From contig JAFMSR010000017.1 in assembly GCA_022818135.1 (NCBI GenBank), forward strand, positions 3,785,476-3,849,475: a stretch of DNA of 64,000 nt. The letters run 5' to 3'. Origin of the DNA: Saxidomus purpurata. Lineage: Eukaryota > Mollusca > Bivalvia > Venerida > Veneridae. The notes beneath the pieces are model-generated. The model made no database searches, had not been told where the DNA came from, and saw only the letters and a list, made by a program, of their open reading frames with translations. The translations under genes and the position numbers were made by a program. Shown here one piece after another: positions 35,501 to 47,500 of this stretch (the first letter of the stretch is position 1; every line of letters starts with the position of its first letter).

Positions 35501-38500
35501 GACAGGTTCATTGTAGCAATGTAGTTATGCGAGATCTATTTTACTTACATGCAAAGAGTGCTGACGTAAGGTTAATGTTCCACACCCAGTTCTCTCCTCC
35601 CATCTTTTTATACATGTTTGTTGCTACATAACCACTGATACCTGAAATAAACATTCCAAAATACACACATTGCTGCAACTGTTGCCATAGGAACCAAATA
35701 GTAACAATATTAGAATAATTCTAATTTCTTAAATTAAATAAGAGCTGTCCCTCACAAGTGACAAATGCCCCTGAAAGAGGTGTCTCACAGTCTGTGTCCT
35801 CTCCATGTGCTCAACAATTGTGCCATGTTATTTTAAAATCCTTCCATGCATGACAGAGTTACCATGCTTACAGTATTCCATTACTTTGAAATACTAAGTG
35901 TGATCTTAACTTTGAAGTAGTGACATGGCCCTTGAACACAACACGTTGGCTTGATGTGCTGAACATTTGTGCCAAGTTATTTTAAAATCAATCAATACAT
36001 GACAAAGTTACACTACGGACACAAATGTCTGCATATATACAGGATTCCATTACCTATAAACTCTAAATGTGACCTTGACCTTTGAGATAGGGATGTGGAT
36101 CTTGCACGCAACACGTCATCTTGATGTGCTGAACATTTGTGCCAAGTTATTTTAAAGTCAATCAATGCATGACAAAGTTACACTACGGACACAAATGTCT
36201 GCATATATACAGGATTCCATTACCTATAAACTCTAAGTGTGACCTTGACCTTTGAGATAGGGACGTGGGTCTTGCACGCAACACGACGTGAAGGGTAGAG
36301 GATTATATAGAGGATATACCAACTAAGACCTACCTGATAGGGCATGAGTTTTGCACAGACACACCTTTGCTAAAATTAATGAGACAAAGTACAGAAGACA
36401 AAAATGTAAAGGCGGAGGACAGTGGAGGGGGGGCGGGTGGGAGTGGGGGGGGGGCTGGGGGGGTTTTTGACAAACCAAATACAGTGTAAGTTACAAGATA
36501 GGACTGTCCCCTGGTCTTGCCCCTTCTGGCAAACTGTTTGCATTACTGAAATTCGGACTGATATAATTAATATTTATGTTACTTTTTTCAAATTTCTTTC
36601 ATCACTCTATGGAATGAGGTGCATTTGGTGACACTAATTAATGGCAGGGAACAATGAATAAATGCCATCTTCATGTCGAAGATATTTTCTAACACAAACC
36701 AAATTGTTACTTAGCGACTAAAGCTGTGATAAAATACACAGTAAATCACGGCATGTGTATTTCAGTGTCATTTATGGCAATGTTTACAACATTTTGATGA
36801 AAAATGTTATATTAATTCTGATTTATCTTTAAATAATTCACAGTAAGATAATCAGATGATTGTGTAGATTTACATCACTTCGGGCTGCATCCTATATGAC
36901 ATGTCTTTACACATTTGAACTCTTCAATGTCATTGAATTATTCTTGCATAAATCATGGTCAGGTATTCACATCTATTACTTTATAACAGTCACTTACTTT
37001 GTGTAAAATGTTATATCGAAACAATTTTATACAATGAAGATAACTACACAAAACACTTACACGCTGTGAATGCATACAGTATGACACCAGCAGAGTTGAT
37101 CTGTCCGTGTCTGTGTACATTAAACATTCCAAGCATCGCCATTACCATGATCCCCGTGGCTAACGTTAAAAACTGCATTCCAACACCTAGAACACATATA
37201 TATATATACATGCACTATATACTGTAACCTAATAAAAACATTACTAATACAACATGTACAACTCTTGGCTGATAATAAATAGGGGGGGGGGGGGGGTTCA
37301 CTGCTGCAAGTGGTGGCTCTCTCTTCCTGTCCCCTTGCTTTACCCTCTGGCTTTGCTTCCTTGTAAGAAATTGACCCCCTCCCCCCGGCCTCGGGTGGCC
37401 CCTTCTCCCTCCCTTCTCCTTGCTCTTTCGAGACCCTTCACCCCTCCTTGCTCCCTCCTCCTCATCTTCCTCTGTGCTGGTGCCCCTAATGATGCTTATT
37501 CAAACAAACAATCAACTGTTAACTTAATATTTACAACTATTTTTTCAATTTGGAAAAAAGGTCTATCCGTCAGGTAAATAAGGTTTCCTGAAATGGTCTT
37601 TTTTTGTACAGCGTGACTCAATTTTGTGCAAGATTTCTCAAGTCATACCAAGTATAGCGCAGAACAAGTTTTTGTAAGGAGGGTATCTGAACACATCTGT
37701 ATGTATAATTTTCCAGCCGTTTTCTTCCTGATCCAAATCCTCACTATCTTCCTCATCAACGTTGTACCTCGCAAAATCAGACTTCAGTACACGTGTCTGA
37801 AATATAAATTGTAAATTTGACTTAATCTAAGATCAAACACCTCCAAACACACAGAATGGCGATGACTGATCTCTAATACTTCATTTACTACACATGAGGG
37901 CCTCCCCTGGGATTCGAACACCTGTCCATACTTTCAGGCAAAAGCAGTCATTTCAAGGAAAAATATGAAAAATATCAATATTAAAACTTCTGTTGCTAAT
38001 TTCAAATTTCTGCTGCATCTTTGCAGAATAAGGTGAATTTGGCGACACAGGCAAAAGGCAGGGGAGACCATGGAAATCAGATATAAACATACATATTTAA
38101 AATACTGGACATGAAATCCTGATATCAACACAAGGCCTGAAATAGATAGCATTCAGTTTGCTTTAAAAGCCTGAAATAGATAGCATTCAGTTTGCTTTAA
38201 AAGCCTGAAATATAGAGCATTCTTTACATTCATTGTACAGTTAGCAATGCTGGATGGTTGCTAATGGTGTGGCATACACTGTAGATACAGGTAACAGTAT
38301 ATTATACTCCATGACACAAGACTAGCAAATACACTTGATCATGACTTCATTCATTTATCAGTAGAACATGATGGAACTAAAGTGTTGTTTATTCTGAAAT
38401 AAGCAATGGTTTGACCGGCAAACCAGTAAAACCTGCAAATCAATAGGAGACCAATTATGGTGTCTATAATTGCCTAGGAACAGAAATGAAATGCCTTTTG

Positions 38501-41500
38501 CAAAAGGGAAAAGATACAGGGTACCAAAAGGCATGCCTAATCAGTACAAAAGGCATCTCTAGGAAGAATATACATGTATATTATCTGCCACCCTTTATAA
38601 AGCTCTTCTCTGGCATACAGACTTGTTTAGACTAACAGAAAATAAACCCAATCAACTATTTATGACACCAATCCCACTTGTCAGGACCTCCCCTAGGTTT
38701 CCAAAGTTATGGAACGAATGCGGCATGTGGAAGTCGTGCTTGTGTTATTGACAAAAGTGATAAGATGTAAATTTCAACCTTCCACTCTGCTAGTGACAGG
38801 TACAGATATGTTCTAACTTAAGAAGAAGTTTAAAGATCAACTTATTCAAGTTCTATCAAACGATTCAAGTTATATATACTTCTATCGATGATTCCGTCCT
38901 TAGTTCTGACATGCTCACTCCCTAAAAGACGAGATTGTGGACAACATTTGGTAGGTTTAACAAGATCAGGTCCGAGATACAAATTCAAGCAGAAAAGCCC
39001 CTAACATATGTAGCTGTATGGGTGTTGGCATTGTGTACATGCAACGATTAACTTTTAAATAATAAAAAAAAACGCATGGTACCTCCATGGAGAAAACATT
39101 GAAAAACTTAAAAGGCCAAAGTCTCGTAAATATTTTTTTTACTAGTCATTTATTCATGTACAGATTAAAGTTTTGCAAAAGCTATCTTGATGTTAACATG
39201 TGCTAGAGTGATAATTAACATGGGAAAAGAAGTTTGGAAACTGAGAAGTCAGCCACCATGGGTAAGTGGGTAGTTAATTGTATTTGAAGCAGAAATGCAA
39301 CTTTGTACAAGAGGAGACGGATGGGAAAAAGATATTTTGGACAGGAGGTGACAAAGAATTTTGAAAGAGATAAAGCTGCAGATCCTGACTAAAGGAAATC
39401 TTCTACTGAATGTTAATATACAAGTTCTATTGCTTACAGGACCTATATATATCAACTATCCTATTTCAATGACTTTCTTTTTTGTTCTTTCAAGCATGAA
39501 AAATTGGATTTTTCTAAGAACCATCAAAATATCTTTTCTGGCTAACAAGAGTGATTTCAACTCGTACAAACTATTCTCTATATGTTTGCGAACCTGAGCT
39601 TGTGCATAGAGCGCAAATGAAAATTTCAGATCTTTGTACTGAAAATACAAGAGAAAACAAAGAGGGCCATGATGGCCTTATAATGCTCACCTGAGTGACA
39701 TTGCTCATCAAGAAAAATGTCTGGATACATTTTCATGACGATTGAATGCAAAAATGTGCTCTATCATGTTCACAACCTCTTTCTTTCTATTTTCCATGGC
39801 GACCTAGTTATTGACCCCAGGTGGCTCAGATTAAAAACATTATCACAAACATTCTGACCAATTTTCATTCAAATGGGGTATCAAATGTGGCCTCTAGAGT
39901 GTTAACACGGTTTTCCTTTGATTTGACCTTGTGACCTTGTTTTTCACCCCATGTGACCCAGTTATAAACCTGCCATCAGTGCCCAAGAAATAGTCAAGAA
40001 AATCGTTTTGACCAATTTTTATGATGACTGGGGGTTAAATGTGGCCGCTAGAGTGTTAACAAGGTTTTCCTTTGATCTGCAATGGTGACCTAATTTTTGA
40101 CCTGATATGACCCATATTCAAAGTCAACCAAGATTTCAACAAGACAATCACTGTGTAAAAGTTTCATGAAGATACAATGAAAAATGCAGCCTCTATTGCA
40201 TACACAAGCTTTTTCTATGGTTTGACCTATTATTGATCTATGATGACCCACTTTCCGTTTCAACCTATATTTCATCAAGACACTCATTTGTAAAAGTTTC
40301 ATGAAGATCCAATGAAAAATGCAGCCTCTATTGTATACCCAAGGTTTACCTATGATTTGACCCGGTAAACTAGCTTTTGACTCGAAATGACCCGGAAGAA
40401 AACTCAATCTTGATTTCATTAAGACACTCACAATTTCATGAATATCCAGTGAAAAATGTAGCGTCTATGTTTACACGAGGTTAAGTATGAACAGACACAC
40501 AACTGACAGACAGACAGATAGTCAACTGACGTCAAGCAATCACAATAGCTCCCTTTGAGCACTTTGTGCTCCAGTGAACTAATAAAACTTTTTCATGCCT
40601 CAAATAATATAACTTTGAGTAATGTTTTTAGATTACAACAAAGAATGAATTTTGTTGGAGTTTGAAAAGCATGCGTCAATTTATATTAATTTGTTTCAGG
40701 CTTTTACAAATTTGCATTTAGAAAATAAAATCAAAATGTGTAGCTGCTTGAAACTGTAAGAATGTATTTGTCTATAATAATTCAAGAAATCGTTATTTCA
40801 CCTAAACGGAGTGTCAACTTTTCATATGTTTTATTTTCAGTTTTGTAATAAACACCTGTCCTAACTACTTACAGTTAAACCTGTCAGTATTCACCTGAAT
40901 GAAGTAGCCACCTGTGTTACACGGTCAATACAGATATTGAGGGTTGACCACAAAACTGTTGCATTTCCTTCTTTAATTCATATAAGTTACAACAGTTTTG
41001 TGGTAAACCCTCAATGTATTCAAATCGACCAATTTTACATTAAATGACACCTGTGTAAAGTGGTCACTCTTGTTCAATGTATCTTTGTGCTGGCCCCTTA
41101 AGTCAGGTTTGACTGTAGGTAGGGAGAGTTACAACAAATGTGAAACATTTACACCACTTACCAGTATAATCACAACAAAACCAATCAACAAGAACACAAG
41201 CACCATGGAGTTAATAATCGACAACCAATGAATCTGAAATTCAAAAATTAATAAAACTACCAACAAATATTAACCATAAAATTAATGTACAGTAGAAACT
41301 CACTAAACCGGACAAGGTCCGGACTGGGCAAAATTTCCGGTTTAGTGAGGATTCCGGTTTAGTGAGGATTTGATGTACGGTGTAAGTTTACTCAAATATT
41401 AACTGAGTTAACCTTTAAAGGGAAGTTGAATACTGGAATAAAATGAAAACACATAAAGATAACATTTATTGATTGAAGCATATGCAAAAGTGATAAACAT

Positions 41501-44500
41501 ATTTAAACATTTCTGCATTTTCATATTCATCTTTTTTTTTCAAGTCTTAATAAAAAAACAACTCGCGAAAATGGCCACTTCATCACCAATCAAAGTTCTT
41601 GATTTGAGTAACAAACAAACAAATTATCCGATTATCTGTGATTAAATGCTTGTTATGTATGTTTGATAGTTTAATTAACACACCACTTTAATTTGATTCA
41701 ATCATAGAAATCTTTAGATTAAACAACCATCCAAAATGATCACTTAATAACCATTTCTAGTTCTTTATTTTCTGCAACAAACAAATTAATGTATCAATCA
41801 ATTTTCTTTTCACAAGTTTGATTATTGTGCGGCGGTCAATCCACAGCGCAATCAGACACAACATCACAGGTGAAATATTTAACGACACACCGGCTGTCAA
41901 AACAAAGTGACAAGCGATTTGCGAATTCCTAATACACAAAATCATTTTGACATGTTGGAACAAATATATGTCCCGTTTTGTGAGGTAAAATTACATTGAC
42001 AAGTAACAAATTTTCTCGATTTTTTTGTCCGGTATCCGGAATTCCGGGGTTACGGTTTTGTGGGGATTTTTTTACATTGAAAAAAGAGGGGAAAAAAACG
42101 GGACTCTCAAAAAAGTCCCGTATCCCGAGGATTCCGGTTTAGTGGAGTTCCGGTTTAGTGAGTTTCTACTGTACTTGATATTCATTCCCTTAACAATTAA
42201 AACAAATCTACATTTTTCTTGATTACAAATTCAAGGTATATACTACTCTGCAGTGATTAAAATGTACTCTCGACTTTTTTCTAAAAGCCTGTAATAATCA
42301 GCTGATAAAAATTCTCTTGAAGGATTCTAAAACAACAACAACAAGAATTATGTTATACAGATAATTTAGTATAATGTGACAGTGATATAGAAAAGGAAGC
42401 CAATATTACTCAGTGATTTTTTTTGCGCCGATTTGACTCCGAAATTCGGCGTCTTCCCAACTGACAAAAATGGTCAAAATTCCCTAAAAAAGGCTTAAAA
42501 ATTCCCAAAAACGAGAAGATTTTTCCCAATTAGATTGATTTCTTGTGAAAGTTGAACTAAAACGATGCAAATAATCATGAAAATCCGACTCTGATTATGG
42601 TTTATTCGCAGAATTTTTGTTGCCAATTCAACAATGCCGTTGTTTACTATAAAACGGGTCATGGCATAGTACGGCATTTAGTATGACTTTCATCACGGGC
42701 CGCTAAACGCTTTTTCATGCGTCAAAATGTGTCTGTAAAAAATTGTTAGAAAATTACCCTATTATCGAAAAATGTCGCATATTTCCAAATATTATAATAA
42801 GAAAATAAAACTTAAAACAAGCCATCGGCACTGGACATTACATTCAAACATCTTTTTGTAAAGTTAACTCGTCTTATTCAACTTAGTTTGGATGCTGTAA
42901 TGCGTTTATGTCACCAAAAAAATTGAACTGAATAATGAGAAACGAATGTTTAGTGGACACCTTTAAAGGAATGAAACATAGAAAGATGAAGTTGTAAATT
43001 AAAGAAGCAAGGACATTTAAATGACATAAATTTACCTTAAAATAAAACTTTTCAAAATGATTTTTTTTTTAAGTTTTGTTACTTTTTCCCAATTTTGAGG
43101 TTTATCGCGCTAAAAATTCCCAATTTGAAAGGCATGGGCTGTTGGCAAAAAAAGTAAAAAAATCACTGTTACTGTGTAATGTAATTGATTAAATCTTTTC
43201 TTGGACGCATGGTCTACCTTTTCATGCATTGTTTGTAAACTACTGTGTACACCTATAACTTTTACATCACTGTCATATTCTCCTACATGGACTGTAGACA
43301 TGCAAACATACCTCTAAAGTTTTCGGGAAGAAGCTGTTATCCCTCATTCTCTTTGCTCTGTCTTCATACTTCATACTGAAAAAAATTACTTTGTGTAATT
43401 CATGAAACAATGAAAAAGAGAGTATGAAACTGAAAACATGAACCCAGTTGTAAAGCATAATAATTATATGACATTGTTTTGCTTTTTTTCAATTATGAAG
43501 CTGTTGCCGCAAGTCTAACTAAAATCTCACTGCATGGAAGTTAAATGTCTAGTCAATGCAGTCAGTACCAGTTTGATAGTTATGGATGAAGTCCATTGAC
43601 ATGTATACAATCCTGACAAAGTAAAATGTCTAGCTGAACGGAGTCAAAATGTCAGATATATAAGGCACAGGGGCTCACAGTCCCATCTACTAGTCACCTG
43701 AATGGTCATACCTTGTTGGATACCATTTGACACTGTAAGTAAAAGCCACTTCCAGCGGTGCCGTAACCTCGTCCAAACTGACAGGGGCCTGCTCCTTCGT
43801 TGAGACGTTTGCATAGATGATCTGATCACCATTGTACTCGATGTTAAAATGCAGATGAGCCCATAAATAAACTTTGTGGGTATGAGGCAGGAACCCGCCC
43901 TCTTCTAGGTGACCGATAAACCCTCGCACTGGAACATCATCTGAAAATACACAAAGTACAACTTACAACAACATCATAGAGGGAAAATAAAGTGGGACAA
44001 AAAAATGCCAAACACCATGCAAAGTTACTCTATACCAGGTAACTGGTATTGGAATGATCTGGATCAAAAGTACATGTATGGGTAAAGGATCTACTTTATG
44101 CCAACCAAATTGGTGTAATCTGCCTTCACAAAGAGGAAACTACTGATCGCCATGCAGCAGAAAAAAAGCACGTGTCTATACTGGTGACTTGTCCCAACCA
44201 GAAATAAGTTTCTCACTACCCTTCATGGGAAAGAGGTTAGCCTGTACAAAATGGATTTTCCTGATTTTAAAGAAACTGCAAACATTTCGCAAAATATTAA
44301 AAAGCTTATTGTAACTGGAAATTAAAATCTTTCCATGGTTTTGTTTGGCCAGTTGTTTTAAGTAAAATCATACCTATTTTGTCTCAGAAATGTTGAACTT
44401 ATTAATAAATAAAACACAAGTTCAAATGACTGAATACTTTCAGATGAAAATCTGAAAGAAGGGAAACATTTTTTCACATTGAAATTAGGGTATTAAGCAG

Positions 44501-47500
44501 TTGAAACACATGGATTGAACGCCATCTTGGTGTTCAGTGCAAGCAAGACCAATGCATCCTGTTTGAAGTACAGGACATTTATAATGAACCCTTCAATTGT
44601 TTTTGATTGACTAAAAAAGTCCCTGCAAGCTGTGGTCACCATGCCGATTTCTCATTTACACAAAACCTCTGTTCTTACCAAGTGTAAAGCATATATGACA
44701 TGTCAAGCTGTTAATCAGCTTATTTTATATATCCACAATAATTACCAATTTCTACATGACAATAGCCATTCAATAGACAATAGCATTAATATACCACTGT
44801 ATGACAACTGTAGAGCAAAGGGGCCCAAAACCTTATAACACTAAGACCTGACCTGTAGCTGCGACACACCCTAGCTCTTCTTTTAAAACCTTAAAGCAAT
44901 AAGTAGCCGGAACAAGTGAAAACAACCATCAAACTCTGACCTCCTTTAGTGGGTCTGCGCACTCTGATGGCTGACTTTTGCAAATTTAAAACCTTCAAGG
45001 CATGACAAGTACACCGGACAATCTAGATAGAGAACCATACCTTCAAACCTAAGTAGACCTGACCTTGAGCTAGGGACGTTCTTGCAGCGCCACGTGGGTT
45101 TTGACATTGTGCCTATAAAACCTTCAGCGACAAAGTACAGTCGGCGAATGTGTGCATATACTTATGGAGAATCATACCTTCAAACCAAGGACCTTGACCT
45201 TTGGCTGGGCGTGGTCTTGCAGCGACACGCGCTTGCTAGACATGGCCTAGATATTTTAAAATCCTTCAATGCTGACAAGTTACAGTCCGGACACGATGGC
45301 TATAGATTCCAAACCTTCATACCCAAGTGGACCTTCACCTTTGAGTAGGTTGGTCTTGCACATTCGCTTTGCTGACATTCAATTATTTTAAAACCTTCAA
45401 GCATGACAAAGTACAGTCGGACCTTGTAAGTGGGGCGACGGACGGACAACGGTGGTTTTGCCACCCTTCGTGGGCATAAAAACAATATTCACACAGTCAT
45501 AAAAGACAGCAGAAATCATATTAAACCATAAACCAAGTTACAGTATTTTGTAACATTTGAATAGATAAAAAAGTGCCATCAAACTAATGTCATAAAACCA
45601 AATTTAAATATCGTCATTTCTTAGCTATTAATTACTTTACCAAACAAACATTAATTAAGTTTATCAACCAAGAAACAGGCGTACTTCAATCAAGAACAGA
45701 AACAAGTTACTAATTTCACTTCCAGTAACTTAATATCTAGACTATCTTCGTTATTTTCATACAAAAACTCAACGACAGTTCGTTCTCTATTTGGGCCATT
45801 TCAGTGTCACTCACTGCTCTTGCTGCCTTCGAAGAGTCCTATTTTTTAGATCCGTTTCTTCGTACAGTTTTTTGTATTTGTGATTACCAAATAGTTTATA
45901 TGACAAAATCTGATAAGGAGACCAATCAGAATGACGTTTCTGGAAATCTCAGCTTTTTAACTCAATTTAATAGATGAAACTATAAATTATTTACAGAATA
46001 ATCTTCACTGGAAGGTTTTTTGCTCTCATTCTTTTAATGATGCACAATGGCTCTCTTCACCTCACTTAAAACTTTTCATTTTCTTAAATATTAGTGTGTG
46101 AGAGAGAGACATACAGTAGTTTGTATTTTAATGCCAAGTATTTCAATGGTGACTTGGCCTCTGCCTATAGTCACACAGTCGGCATTTGATTGTGTTTAGG
46201 GACTACTTTTCTTGAATTCTACAATTCATCAGTGCTAAACCTTTATCCTCCATCCATAAGAAACTGCTAGCTTTTTCACATGAAGGCTCAGACTGGTAGT
46301 GTGGCTCTAACCAATAACCCTCTGACCACGTCCTCATCTTCTTGCATTATAAAATGTATATTTAAAAAATACACAAACATACCAATAACAAATTCAAAAT
46401 AGTACAGGTCTTCTATGGCATCTCTAAGCAGCTGTAGATCGGCTTCTGAGAATTTGACTTTACACAGTTCCTTCTTGTCAACATCCTCTGAAAGAAACAC
46501 AAGCACAAACAGTTAGTTACAGGTTCCACTTTCTGCGAGTTATAGAAATATTTCAGTTTTACAAATGATCAAGTCTCGAAAAAAAATTCACAGGACATTT
46601 CTGAATTTTGTAGTAACAGAAAAGTATGACACAACAAATATTTCTTATACAGAACTTATATAGTATAAAGCCAGTATGTTTACACAAATTTTATATTAAT
46701 TTTAGTGCATTTTTTTTCTGACAACTTTTGGGGCCACTCAATTAGTCAATGTTTGTGGATGAATTTTATTCTTCATCTTTCATTGTCTTACTGAAGGATT
46801 ACATGTACATGTAACCGCACCGTTCACCATCCATTACCCACTTAAAATTACGCAATTGAAGCTAAAGTCATTTCAATTCTTGCATATTTGTATTTTATTT
46901 AGGAAATAGATTTTACTTTTGAGTGAAATACCAGTTAGTATACCACTGTGTGATGTTTAGATGAGGCCTGAGTGATTAATTACGAAGCATCTAAACACCC
47001 AGTGATATACGGTACTAACGGGCAAATAACTCAAAACCTTTCTAACAAGTTAATATCAAACAAAAAAAAATGTTTGAAGGGGTACTATTTACTGCACTAT
47101 CATGAACTCACTGGTTGTACTCGTAGCATTCAGTGCTGTTGTTTTTTACTCCTCCATTAAAACACTATTCGATTAAGTGTTGCAAATTTTACTATGATTT
47201 GTTTAAATCACGTTACTTCATTCATTACAATGCCAATCCAAACGTATCAACGCATGCACTCATAGATGTTGTGTGAAAATTACTCGGGAGGGAATTTCAG
47301 CAGCCAAAAATAGTTCCGGACGTCTACTGTGATATACTTTGTAAGGTATATCACGCTCAACTCCTTCTTTGTGTATATAGGAGAAATTTTCAATAGTGTT
47401 AGAATTAATATTTGATCACGTTTAATCTGCATAACAATGAACTGAATAGCTGTATTCAGTAACGCTAGGGCGTTGACATGATAACCTAACCATAGGTTAT

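Noticed and set aside
43690..43929. Minus-strand ORF starting at an internal ATG as a separate gene
   Set aside because: It is TM9SF1 exon 5 read past its donor site; the true exon ends at 43712.
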